Source of the DNA: Pseudomonas marginalis
GTDB taxonomy: Bacteria > Pseudomonadota > Gammaproteobacteria > Pseudomonadales > Pseudomonadaceae
Direction: 5' to 3'
Length of the DNA stretch: 64,000 nt
Assembly (NCBI RefSeq): GCF_024169655.1
Contig: NZ_JALJWV010000001.1
Coordinates: forward strand, 5,872,001 to 5,936,000
Of this stretch, positions 8,419-16,454 are shown piece after piece. Position numbers and translations under genes: made by a program. Under the pieces are notes generated by a model that was not told the origin of the DNA, did no database searches, and worked only from the letters and a program-made list of their open reading frames with translations. The first letter of the stretch is position 1. Every line of letters begins with the position of its first letter.

Positions 8419-9618
8419 ATGTCTGAGCCCTTCTGCTCTCCCGCCCTCAGTGGCGAGGTAAAACGCCAACAACTTTCCCGCTTCATCCTGATCACCTGCA
8501 TTGCCCTGATCAGCTTCTTCCCGATCAATATTCTCCTGCCGTCGTTCCCCGCCCTGGCCGCCCAATTCGACACTCCGACGGCCGACGTCGCGCTCTCCAT
8601 CAGCCTGTTCACACTGGTCTTCTCCATCTCCCAACTGATCGCCGGCCCGTTGTCGGACAAATGGGGGCGCAAGGAAGTGCTGCTCGGCTGCATCACGCTG
8701 TCGATTCTTGGCGCAATAGGCTGTGCACTGGCGTCGGACTACCTGACCTTCCTGCTGTTTCGCACGGTGCAGGCCATGGGCTGCGGCTTCTTCGTCCTGG
8801 GTCACGCCCTGGTGGAAGACCTGTTCGACGCACAGGACCGGGCCCGGGTGCGCCTGTACTACATGACCCTGAGCGGTTCGTTTGTCGCGCTATCCCCGCT
8901 GATAGGCTCCTGGCTGCAAACCACATTCGACTGGCAAGGCAGCTTCTATGGATTCGCGGCGATGGCGCTGGGCATGTTGATCCATGCGTTCTGCATCCTG
9001 CCGTCCAAATCCGCCAGCCCCCATCGCGCGCCAGTATCCATCATCGCCACACTGAAAGCCGTCGCCGGCAATCGCGATTTCCTGCGCTACTGGTGGATCG
9101 CCGCGCAGGTGTTCGCCTGCTACTTCGCCTTGATCAGCGTGACGCCGCTGATTTTCATGGACGCGCTGAAGCTTTCCGAATATCAGTACGCGCTGGTGCT
9201 GATGGTGTACGGCACGGCTTATCTCCTCGGCGGGGTGGCAGCCTCGTACCTGCAAAAACGTATCGCGCTGTCCCGGCAAATCAATATCGGTCTTGGGTTG
9301 TTGCTGGTCGCGGGTGTGCTGCTGGCGCTGATTATCATCTTTGACGCCATTACCACGGTGACCCTGCTCATCCCGATGCTGATCAGCGCACTGGCGGTCA
9401 CCCTGGTTCGTCCCGCCGCAATTTCGGCGGCGATGCTGTTGTTTTCAAGCAGCGCGGGCACAGCAGCGTCAGCAGGAAATAGCATCATGTTCTTCACCGC
9501 CGCCGTCAGCAGCGCAGCGCTTGCACAAACCGGCAGTCATTTGCTGATGACGATTGCCGTGAGCTTTATCATTTTCAGCCTGTGGGGTTGGCTGACCAAT
9601 GCGCGGGTCGGACACTGA
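8419..9618 (+). CDS. Bcr/CflA-family drug-efflux MFS transporter
   Basis: This 399-residue inner-membrane protein has about 12 predicted hydrophobic segments. The MFS loop signature between TM2 and TM3 reads GPLSDKWGRKEVL, and motif C falls in TM5 (SGSFVALSPLIGSWL), typical of proton-driven drug antiporters of the Bcr/CflA (DHA1) subfamily. The substrate is unknown. The gene stands alone, with group-III REPINs on both sides in opposite orientation, so it sits in an apparent REPIN-rich pocket next to a RAYT transposase gene. Length is normal. Confidence 0.85.
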   Translation: MSEPFCSPALSGEVKRQQLSRFILITCIALISFFPINILLPSFPALAAQFDTPTADVALSISLFTLVFSISQLIAGPLSDKWGRKEVLLGCITLSILGAIGCALASDYLTFLLFRTVQAMGCGFFVLGHALVEDLFDAQDRARVRLYYMTLSGSFVALSPLIGSWLQTTFDWQGSFYGFAAMALGMLIHAFCILPSKSASPHRAPVSIIATLKAVAGNRDFLRYWWIAAQVFACYFALISVTPLIFMDALKLSEYQYALVLMVYGTAYLLGGVAASYLQKRIALSRQINIGLGLLLVAGVLLALIIIFDAITTVTLLIPMLISALAVTLVRPAAISAAMLLFSSSAGTAASAGNSIMFFTAAVSSAALAQTGSHLLMTIAVSFIIFSLWGWLTNARVGH

Positions 9619-9631
9619 CCCTTCCCCCCTT

Positions 9632-9730
9632 GTAGGAGCGAGCTTGCTCGCGAAAAACGTCAACGATAACGCAGCGCTATCAGGTAGCCCGCGTCGTCTA
9701 TGCGTTCTTCGCGAGCAAGCTCGCTCCTAC
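9632..9730. repeat. Group-III REPIN, downstream flank of RAYT gene
   Basis: Inverted GTAGGAGCGAGCTTGCTCGCG units enclose a spacer beginning AAAAACGTCAACGATAACGC. It ends 13 bases from the stop codon of the RAYT gene. Its spacer is the reverse complement of the spacer at 8213 with few changes, and matches that at 10293 in the same orientation. Confidence 0.94.
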
Positions 9731-9743
9731 AAGGGAGAAGAGG

Positions 9744-10202
9744 TTACAACCAGATGGCGTCCCATAGCGGGTACTGGCCGATATGCTCGACCAGCCCTGC
9801 ACGCAAGGGATTGGCCACGATATAGCGGGCCATTGCTTTCAAATCTTCCTCCCGACGCAGCGCGCGGTCGAAGTAGCCTTTTTGCCATAGGGTCCCGAAC
9901 GAACACCTGGCCTGGTTGATGGCACGGGCACTTCGCGACTTGGTGATTCGCATCAGCCTTGGCAAGTCGCCGTTATGCAACTCGACCAGCCAATGGAAAT
10001 GGTCAGGCATGACCACCCAGGCCAGTGAAGTCGCCTCACCCTCGTCCTGAGCCTGCCTGAACTCACTGACAAGCAGGCGGCCGATGCGCCAGTCCTGAAA
10101 GACCGATTGCCGTTGATGGGTAACCGCAGTGATCAGGTAAATACGGCCCGACTCCGAACAGCGCCCGATGCGCAGCCGATGTGCATGTTGCTGGGTGGAC
10201 AT
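9744..10202 (-). CDS. REP-associated tyrosine transposase (RAYT)
   Basis: This 152-residue single-strand DNA transposase belongs to the Y1/HUH family related to IS200/IS605 TnpA. The metal-binding HUH motif is VVMPDHFHWLVE (His68, His70). The catalytic Tyr127 is in ARYIVANPLRAGLV, followed by the conserved NPxRAGLV tail. RAYTs are single-copy, non-selfish genes thought to move or maintain REP/REPIN elements. This one is framed by two group-III REPINs at 9632 and 10293, the expected architecture, which points to group III as its substrate. The ATG at 10202 follows a GAGGA ribosome site. All catalytic residues are present, so it looks active. Confidence 0.93.
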   Translation of the reverse strand: MSTQQHAHRLRIGRCSESGRIYLITAVTHQRQSVFQDWRIGRLLVSEFRQAQDEGEATSLAWVVMPDHFHWLVELHNGDLPRLMRITKSRSARAINQARCSFGTLWQKGYFDRALRREEDLKAMARYIVANPLRAGLVEHIGQYPLWDAIWL

Positions 10203-10642
10203 TCCTTCGTCCTCTTCTGTGAGTGGAAGAGAAACGGTAGGCGCAGCGACGTCAACCGGCCTCTAAACAGTGGTTCTGAATATGTCCCCCCTGTAGGAGC
10301 AAGCTTGCTCGCGAAAAGCGTCAACGATAACGCCGTACTATCAGGAGGCCCGAGTCGCCTGTTCGTTTTTCGCGAGCAAGCTCGTTCCTACATCAGATTG
10401 GTTGATCCGGGCGTGCGTCGCCACGGCGCTTTTCGCCATTCCCTCCAGCCGCCAGCGGTGTAGAATCGGCCTATTCATCGCCAGTCATCCCCCGGCGGGT
10501 TTATGAGCTCAAGGCCACTGCGCACGGCGATCCCGTAACGTTTGCGGCAACTTCCGGACACCAGTGCCATTTTTCGGGTGTTCCAGACGTCCATAGAAGC
10601 TCACTCCCCTTTGACATCTGATTAGCCGCCCGGAGTGCTCCA
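10203..10642. other. 440-base intergenic region holding a REPIN and the ilvD leader
   Basis: This region separates the divergent RAYT and ilvD genes. It holds the group-III REPIN at 10293-10391, then about 250 bases with no coding potential of note. A TAGAAT hexamer near 10462 could be a -10 for ilvD, which would leave a leader of roughly 170 bases. I see no leader peptide rich in branched-chain codons and no recognisable riboswitch. Confidence 0.5.
10293..10391. repeat. Group-III REPIN, upstream flank of RAYT gene
   Basis: GTAGGAGCAAGCTTGCTCGCG and its partner CGCGAGCAAGCTCGTTCCTAC form the ends. The spacer starts AAAAGCGTCAACGATAACGCC and shares length and sequence with the 9632 copy in the same orientation. 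Each arm carries one substitution relative to the consensus. Confidence 0.92.
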
Positions 10643-12484
10643 ATGCCAGATTACCGCTCGAAAACATCCACCCACGGCCGCAACATGGCCGGCGCCCGCG
10701 CACTGTGGCGTGCCACGGGGATGAAAGATGACGACTTCAAGAAGCCGATCATCGCGATTGCCAACTCGTTCACCCAGTTCGTCCCCGGCCACGTCCACCT
10801 CAAGGACCTGGGCCAACTGGTCGCCCGCGAGATCGAACGCGCTGGCGGTGTCGCCAAAGAATTCAACACCATTGCCGTGGACGACGGCATCGCCATGGGC
10901 CATGACGGCATGCTGTATTCCCTGCCGAGCCGCGAGATCATCGCCGACTCCGTGGAGTACATGGTCAACGCCCACTGCGCCGACGCCATCGTGTGCATCT
11001 CGAACTGCGACAAGATCACCCCCGGCATGCTGATGGCCGCCCTGCGCCTGAATGTCCCGGTGATCTTCGTCTCCGGCGGCCCGATGGAAGCCGGCAAGAC
11101 CAAACTCGCCTCCCACGGCCTGGACCTGGTCGACGCCATGGTCATCGCCGCCGATTCCAGCGCTTCTGACGAGAAGGTTGCGGAATACGAGCGCAGCGCC
11201 TGCCCGACCTGCGGTTCGTGCTCCGGCATGTTCACCGCCAACTCGATGAACTGCCTGGTGGAAGCCCTGGGCCTGGCCTTGCCGGGCAACGGTTCGACAC
11301 TGGCCACCCACAGCGACCGCGAGCAGTTGTTCCTGCAGGCCGGTCGCACCATTGTCGAACTGTGCAAGCGCTACTACGGCGAGAACGATGAGTCGGTGTT
11401 GCCGCGCAACATCGCCAACTTCAAGGCGTTCGAAAACGCCATGACCCTGGACATCGCCATGGGCGGTTCCACCAACACCATCCTGCACTTGCTGGCCGCC
11501 GCCCAGGAAGCCGAGATCGATTTCGACCTGCGCGACATCGACCGTCTGTCCCGTCATGTGCCGCAACTGTGCAAAGTCGCGCCGAACATCCAGAAGTACC
11601 ACATGGAAGACGTCCACCGCGCCGGCGGGATCTTCTCGATCTTAGGTTCCCTGGCCCGTGGCGGCCTGCTGCACACCGACCTGCCGACCGTACACAGCAA
11701 GTCCCTCGCCGAAGGCATCGCCAAGTGGGACATCACCCAGACTGACGACGAAGCCGTACACACCTTCTTCAAGGCCGGCCCGGCGGGCATCCCGACCCAG
11801 ACCGCGTTCAGCCAGTCGACCCGTTGGGACACCCTCGACGCCGACCGTGAAAACGGCTGCATCCGCAGTGTCGAGCACGCCTATTCGAAAGAAGGCGGCC
11901 TGGCCGTGCTGTACGGCAACATTGCCCTCGACGGCTGCGTGGTGAAAACCGCCGGTGTGGATGAGTCGATCCACGTGTTCGAAGGTCGCGCCAAGATCTA
12001 CGAAAGCCAGGACAGCTCGGTACGCGGCATCCTCGCCGACGAAGTCAAAGAAGGCGACATCGTGATCATCCGCTACGAAGGCCCGAAAGGCGGCCCGGGT
12101 ATGCAGGAGATGCTCTACCCAACTTCGTACCTGAAATCCAAGGGCCTGGGCAAAGCCTGCGCCCTGCTGACCGACGGCCGTTTCTCCGGCGGCACCTCGG
12201 GCCTGTCCATCGGCCACGCTTCGCCTGAAGCCGCTGCCGGCGGCGCGATCGGCCTGGTACAGGACGGCGACAAGGTACTGATCGACATTCCGAACCGTTC
12301 GATCAACCTGTTGATCAGCGATGAAGAACTGGCTGCACGCCGGGTCGAGCAGGACAAGAAGGGCTGGAAGCCGGTGGAGAAGCGTCCACGCAAGGTGACG
12401 ACTGCGTTGAAGGCTTATGCGTTGCTGGCGACCAGTGCCGACAAGGGTGCCGTGCGTAACAAGGCGATGCTGGACGGGCTGTAA
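10643..12484 (+). CDS. ilvD: Dihydroxy-acid dehydratase
   Basis: This iron-sulfur enzyme dehydrates 2,3-dihydroxy-isovalerate and 2,3-dihydroxy-3-methylvalerate to the 2-keto acids in valine, leucine and isoleucine synthesis. It has 613 residues, the usual length. Cluster cysteines are seen in ISNCDKITPGM and CPTCGSCSGMF, with the family signatures GGSTNTILHL and DGRFSGGTSGL. The ATG at 10643 follows CCGGAGTG. The gene ends in a strong Rho-independent terminator. It is monocistronic here, unlike the enteric ilv operon. Confidence 0.97.
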   Translation: MPDYRSKTSTHGRNMAGARALWRATGMKDDDFKKPIIAIANSFTQFVPGHVHLKDLGQLVAREIERAGGVAKEFNTIAVDDGIAMGHDGMLYSLPSREIIADSVEYMVNAHCADAIVCISNCDKITPGMLMAALRLNVPVIFVSGGPMEAGKTKLASHGLDLVDAMVIAADSSASDEKVAEYERSACPTCGSCSGMFTANSMNCLVEALGLALPGNGSTLATHSDREQLFLQAGRTIVELCKRYYGENDESVLPRNIANFKAFENAMTLDIAMGGSTNTILHLLAAAQEAEIDFDLRDIDRLSRHVPQLCKVAPNIQKYHMEDVHRAGGIFSILGSLARGGLLHTDLPTVHSKSLAEGIAKWDITQTDDEAVHTFFKAGPAGIPTQTAFSQSTRWDTLDADRENGCIRSVEHAYSKEGGLAVLYGNIALDGCVVKTAGVDESIHVFEGRAKIYESQDSSVRGILADEVKEGDIVIIRYEGPKGGPGMQEMLYPTSYLKSKGLGKACALLTDGRFSGGTSGLSIGHASPEAAAGGAIGLVQDGDKVLIDIPNRSINLLISDEELAARRVEQDKKGWKPVEKRPRKVTTALKAYALLATSADKGAVRNKAMLDGL

Positions 12485-12502
12485 GGCCTAATCCATACGC
12501 AT

Positions 12503-12535
12503 AAAAATGCCCCGCCAAGTGCGGGGCATTTTTTT
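12503..12535 (+). terminator. Rho-independent terminator of ilvD
   Basis: A 13-bp perfect stem (AAAAATGCCCCGC / GCGGGGCATTTTT) with a 5-base loop runs into a continuous T-tract, 18 bases after the stop codon. Because A and T tracts flank both sides, it can also serve the convergent pchP gene. Confidence 0.95.
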
Positions 12536-12572
12536 GCCTGGGACAAAACCTCAATAACCATGAGGATCAAAT

Positions 12573-12595
12573 GTGGGAGGGGGCTTGCCCCCGAT
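12573..12595. repeat. Group-I REP unit with decayed partner
   Basis: An intact GTGGGAGGGGGCTTGCCCCC unit is followed by a spacer like those at 46949 and 53054 (AGAGTGTCAGTCA...). The expected inverted partner near 12630 is unrecognisable apart from CCCCCCGATAAGC, so this is a half-eroded REPIN. Confidence 0.8.
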
Positions 12596-12653
12596 GGCAG
12601 AGTGTCAGTCAATACATCCACAGCTGACCCCCCGATAAGCAAGCGACTCGGTC

Positions 12654-13715
12654 TTACTGGATCTCATCCGGCTTGACGATCACCCAGTTCTTGTCCGCCG
12701 TCACCGGCAAGCCTTCCTTGGCCTGGGCGGCCGCGTGCTTGACCATCATGCCGTTGAGTTGGGTCATGTATTTGTCCTTGCGGTTGATCCACAGGTGGAT
12801 GCCGCCCTTGGCCACGTCCACATCGTGGAACAGCATGTAGCCGTCGCTGGTAGGGGTATCGCCGCCGACGATTACCGGCTTTTTCCATTCGTCGATGTAG
12901 GTCAGGATCGCGGCGTGCTTGCCGGCCATCCAGGTCGCCGGGGTCCACAGGTAGGGGGTCAATTCCAAACCGAGGTTGGCTTTTTCGTCGTATTTACCGG
13001 CCGTGATCTGCTTGCGCGCGGTGGTCAACTCGCCGGTCTTGCGGTCCTTGAGCAGGGTGCTCACGCCGATGACGTTCTGCGGTTTGACGTTGTAGCCGTA
13101 CTTCGGATCGGCGGCGACCATACGCACCAGCTCTTCCGACGCGGCGGTCATCACATACACCTCGATGCCGTTTTCCATCAGCTTGTTGTACAGCTCGGCC
13201 TGGCCGGTGAAGACCTTCGGCGGTTGCACCTCGGAGTTCTTCACCACGTCGCCTTCGAAATAGCTGACCGGCACCGGCTTGCCGGACGCCATCAGCTCAT
13301 CGACCTGGACCTTGAGTTCCTTGAGGGTAAAACCTGCAAACACCTGGGCCACCCACGGGTAGCAGACCATGTCGTCCACTTCGCAGAGGCGATAGTAGTA
13401 ACTGAACAGGCTTTCCTTATGCTCGGCGGTGTCTTTGAAGGGCATAAGCTTGAGCGACGGGTCGAGGCTGTCGCGGGTGATCAGGCCCTTGTTTTCCATG
13501 TAGGGCAGCAGGGATTCTTCGAGGTCGTAGCGGTAGCTGGTGTTGTCCATGTCGAACACCGCGAAGTTACCCTTGTTGGCGTTGGCGGTGATCATTTCGT
13601 TCAGTTGCTTGGCGGCCGGCGCCGGCCAGTGTTTCAACTCGGTGGCGGCGAACGCCTGGCTGGCGAGCCCGAGGCAGAATGCGGCGGATACGAGTAGTTT
13701 CGGCGCGAGCTTCAT
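12654..13715 (-). CDS. pchP: Phosphorylcholine phosphatase, HAD superfamily
   Basis: This 353-residue periplasmic phosphatase releases inorganic phosphate from phosphorylcholine produced by phospholipase C, freeing choline as a carbon, nitrogen and osmoprotectant source. A Sec signal peptide occupies about residues 1-23 (cleavage after AFA). HAD motif I is FDMDNTSYRYD with Asp55 and Asp57. The late acidic motif is GGDTPTSDG near residue 290. The pattern DMDNT with a large, inserted C-terminal cap matches P. aeruginosa PchP. The gene is convergent with ilvD. The name rests on motif pattern and length and is well supported but not proven. Confidence 0.85.
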   Translation of the reverse strand: MKLAPKLLVSAAFCLGLASQAFAATELKHWPAPAAKQLNEMITANANKGNFAVFDMDNTSYRYDLEESLLPYMENKGLITRDSLDPSLKLMPFKDTAEHKESLFSYYYRLCEVDDMVCYPWVAQVFAGFTLKELKVQVDELMASGKPVPVSYFEGDVVKNSEVQPPKVFTGQAELYNKLMENGIEVYVMTAASEELVRMVAADPKYGYNVKPQNVIGVSTLLKDRKTGELTTARKQITAGKYDEKANLGLELTPYLWTPATWMAGKHAAILTYIDEWKKPVIVGGDTPTSDGYMLFHDVDVAKGGIHLWINRKDKYMTQLNGMMVKHAAAQAKEGLPVTADKNWVIVKPDEIQ

Positions 13716-13947
13716 AGGCGTTGTCTCCCTGAGTGAAAGACATCGACGCTAACAAATCCCTGTGACAGTTTTCGCCCGGTCGCGACCGCTTGCGTTCTGA
13801 TTCCGCCATTGCCATGCGCCAGAGCGCCAACCACTTATTCCAAAAACGACAGACACCATTCCATATCGGTATTAAATCAATATATATCAAGCTGTTAGGC
13901 TTTCCGGTTCGCAATCGCAGGCTCACGCGATTGGCAGCACTCTCAAC

Positions 13948-14387
13948 GGAGCCAGACACGTCGCCTGGGCATCCCGCACGCCATCGCCGGTTTCGCCGCC
14001 TCGTTCGGCGCGACCATCGGCCAGAACGGTTGCGCCGGTCTCTACCCGGCAATGCTGGCGGTGATGGTCGCGCCGACGGTCGGCATCAACCCGCTGGACC
14101 CGCTGTGGATCGCGACCCTGGTGGCGATTGTGACCCTGAGTTCGGCGGGCGTTGCCGGCGTGGGCGGCGGTGCGACGTTTGCCGCGCTGATCGTGCTGCC
14201 GGCGATGGGCTTGCCGGTGTCACTGGTGGCGCTGCTGATTTCCGTGGAGCCGCTGATCGACATGGGCCGTACTGCGCTGAACGTGAACGGTTCGATGACG
14301 GCGGGGGCGATTACCAGCCAGATCATGCGGCAGACGGATAAAGAACGGCTGAATGCGGATGAGCATGCCGAATTAGCGCAGGCCTGA
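13948..14387 (+). pseudogene. Remnant of L-cystine/dicarboxylate symporter gene (TcyP-like), N-terminal two-thirds deleted
   Basis: From about 13965 the frame reads LGIPHAIAGFAASFG, then GQNGCAGLYPAM, and continues to the stop at 14387. This is the C-terminal 140 or so residues of a DAACS-family cation:amino-acid symporter that is normally near 460 residues. No start codon lies upstream in frame before a TAG at 13896. A ribosome site GGAG (13948-13951) sits where the original start codon would follow, as if a deletion had joined the leader directly to the last third of the gene. The AT-rich stretch 13860-13900 looks like a surviving promoter. The fragment retains HP2 and TM8 sequence but cannot transport on its own. 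Confidence 0.85.
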
Positions 14388-14396
14388 TAGACCGCT

Positions 14397-14467
14397 ATCG
14401 GGGGCAAGCCCCCTCCCACATTTGACCGAGTGAACGCGGTCAGTGTGGGAGGGGGCTTGCCCCCGAT
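14397..14467. repeat. Group-I REP doublet, ATCGG...CCCAC outward form
   Basis: Two perfect inverted REP units sit around a spacer that pairs with itself (TTGACCG...CGGTCA). It lies between the symporter remnant and folA, 4 bases from the folA stop, so it probably forms the 3' end of the folA message. Confidence 0.92.
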
Positions 14468-14471
14468 GCTT

Positions 14472-14984
14472 TTAGGCTTTTTCCCAGACTTCAAAGTTGT
14501 AGGCCGGCTTGTCACCTTCGGCCGGGTTCTGCAGATTGGAAACCAACTTCCACTGGTTCGCATCAAACGCCGGAAACCACGCATCCCCTTCCGGGCTCAG
14601 CGCCACCCGCGTCAGGTACAGGCGATCGGCCTGCTCCAGACCCTGTGCATACAGCTGCGCGCCGCCGATCAGCATCAGCTCGTCCACGCCCTGCTCCAGC
14701 GCCCAGGCTTCAGCCCGCGCCACGGCGGCATCGAGCGACGGAAAAACTTCCGCACCTTCCAGCGCAAGATCGGTCTGACGGCTAACCACAATGTTCAAGC
14801 GCCCCGGCAGCGGTCGGCCCAGGGAGTCCCAGGTCTTGCGCCCCATGATGATCGGCTTGCCGAGCGTGGTGGCCTTGAAATATTTGAAATCCCCCGGCAA
14901 ATGCCAGGGCATGCTGTTGTCGACGCCGATCACACGGTTTTCACCGAGGGCTGCGATCAGGCTTAAAGGGAGAGTTTTTTTCAT
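14472..14984 (-). CDS. folA: Dihydrofolate reductase
   Basis: This 170-residue NADPH-dependent enzyme reduces dihydrofolate to tetrahydrofolate and is the target of trimethoprim. Signatures include LIAALGENRVIG, the substrate-site MPWHLPGDFKYF with the catalytic Asp, IIMGRKTWDSLG and LMLIGGAQLY. The frame stays open to 15023, but the ATG at 14984 gives MKKTLPLSLIAAL, in line with relatives. thyA, which makes the dihydrofolate, lies 13 kb away at 28034 rather than adjacent. Confidence 0.96.
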   Translation of the reverse strand: MKKTLPLSLIAALGENRVIGVDNSMPWHLPGDFKYFKATTLGKPIIMGRKTWDSLGRPLPGRLNIVVSRQTDLALEGAEVFPSLDAAVARAEAWALEQGVDELMLIGGAQLYAQGLEQADRLYLTRVALSPEGDAWFPAFDANQWKLVSNLQNPAEGDKPAYNFEVWEKA

Positions 14985-15074
14985 GGCGACGAGAATACCA
15001 GAGCCACGCGAAGCGTACCCCAACCGGCTGCACAGCGGTTATGCTCCAGGCTCACTGACACAACAGGACAGCGC

Positions 15075-16454
15075 GTGACCGCACTGAACCCCCTACACAA
15101 ACTCTGGCTGACGGAAACCGTGCGCCTGCGCGAAGAACACGCCGGCCCGCTGGAAGACCTGGAAGCCAATCGCCTGGCCCGCACGGCCGGCGGCGACCTG
15201 CCGACGCGCATTCAACAGCGCGCCCTGCACCTGGCCGAGCGCGATGGGCTGACAACCGCCCTCATCCGCTGGCTGCAAGGTGCGCGTTTGGCCCTGATAC
15301 TGCTGGCGATAGTCGCGGTGATCAGTGGCGCAGGCCTGGCCTTTGCTGCGCTGGGTAACGGCTTGACCCCGGTGAATGTGTTCTGGGCCCTGGGCAGCCT
15401 GCTCGGCTTGAACCTGATCCTGCTGATCAGTTGGGCATTGGGCCTGCTGTTTGCCGGAGAACACAGCGCCAGCCTCGGCCGGCTGTGGTTGTGGCTCAGC
15501 GAAAAACTCGCGCGTGACGCCAAGGCCGCGCAACTGGCGCCGGCGTTGCTGCTGCTATTGCAGCGCCAGAAGCTCAATCGCTGGGCCGTCGGGGTGCTGG
15601 TCAACAGCCTGTGGTTACTCGCATTGCTCAGCGCGCTGGCGATCCTGCTGACACTGCTCGCCACCCGGCGCTACGGTTTTGTGTGGGAAACCACCATCCT
15701 CGGCGCCGACACCTTCGTCGCCGTGACCCAAGCCCTCGGCGCCCTGCCCGCCCTGTTTGGTTTCAACGTCCCCACGGTGGAGATGATCCGCGCCAGCGGC
15801 GATTCCGCCCTGAACATCGACAGCGCCCGCCAGGCCTGGGCTGCCTGGCTGGTGGGCGTGCTGCTGATCTACGGCCTGTTGCCGCGGTTGATCCTCGCCC
15901 TGCTGTGCCTGTGGCGCTGGAAACGCGGACGCGCCGCCCTGCGCCTGGACCTCAACCTGCCCGGCTACAGCCAACTGCGCGAACGCCTGATGCCGAGCAG
16001 CGAGCGGCTTGGCGTCAACGATGCGGCACCGGAGCAGTTGCACGCCGTCAGCGGCGGCGTCAGCGAACAGCACAGCGACGGCGCGCTGTTGGTCGCCATC
16101 GAACTCGACGACCAGCACCCGTGGCCGCCGAAACTGCCGGGCAACGTGCAGAACGCCGGCATCCTCGACAGCCGCGAATCGCGCCACAAACTGCTGGAAC
16201 AACTGACCCGCTTCCCGCCCGCACGCCTGGCCATCGCCTGCGACCCGCGCCGCTCACCCGACCGTGGCAGCCTGGCGCTGATCGCCGAACTGGCGCGCAG
16301 CGCCAGCGCCACCCGCGTGTGGCTGCTGCAAGCGCCGCCCGGCCAGGCGCTGGACGCCGAGCGCCTGGGCGATTGGCACGCGGCGCTGCAACAACTGGAG
16401 CTGCCCTTCGCCGATTGCGCGCCGTTGAACTGGCTGGAGAGCGGTCATGACTAA
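15075..16454 (+). CDS. DUF2868 domain-containing membrane protein
   Basis: This 459-residue protein starts with GTG at 15075. The N-terminal 70 residues are charged. There are then four to five hydrophobic segments (about residues 75-95, 103-130, 170-195, 255-280) and a soluble C-terminal 170 residues. The family has no assigned function. The stop overlaps the start of a GTPase gene by 8 bases, so the two are translationally coupled, and this pair (DUF2868 plus GTPase/DUF3482) recurs in proteobacteria. The C-terminal part has a weak resemblance to nucleotide-handling folds, but no motif is clear enough to name. Confidence 0.75.
   Translation: MTALNPLHKLWLTETVRLREEHAGPLEDLEANRLARTAGGDLPTRIQQRALHLAERDGLTTALIRWLQGARLALILLAIVAVISGAGLAFAALGNGLTPVNVFWALGSLLGLNLILLISWALGLLFAGEHSASLGRLWLWLSEKLARDAKAAQLAPALLLLLQRQKLNRWAVGVLVNSLWLLALLSALAILLTLLATRRYGFVWETTILGADTFVAVTQALGALPALFGFNVPTVEMIRASGDSALNIDSARQAWAAWLVGVLLIYGLLPRLILALLCLWRWKRGRAALRLDLNLPGYSQLRERLMPSSERLGVNDAAPEQLHAVSGGVSEQHSDGALLVAIELDDQHPWPPKLPGNVQNAGILDSRESRHKLLEQLTRFPPARLAIACDPRRSPDRGSLALIAELARSASATRVWLLQAPPGQALDAERLGDWHAALQQLELPFADCAPLNWLESGHD

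Noticed and set aside
9744..10202. Insertion sequence of the IS200/IS605 family
   Set aside because: The protein is a RAYT by its motif pattern and REPIN flanks; there is no tnpB gene and no IS-type left or right end beyond the REPINs.
10392..10642. Leader-peptide attenuator or riboswitch for ilvD
   Set aside because: No short frame rich in Ile/Val/Leu codons and no terminator/antiterminator pair could be found.
13790..14341. 183-codon plus-strand frame across the symporter remnant
   Set aside because: It is out of frame with the recognisable symporter sequence and of Arg-rich shadow composition.
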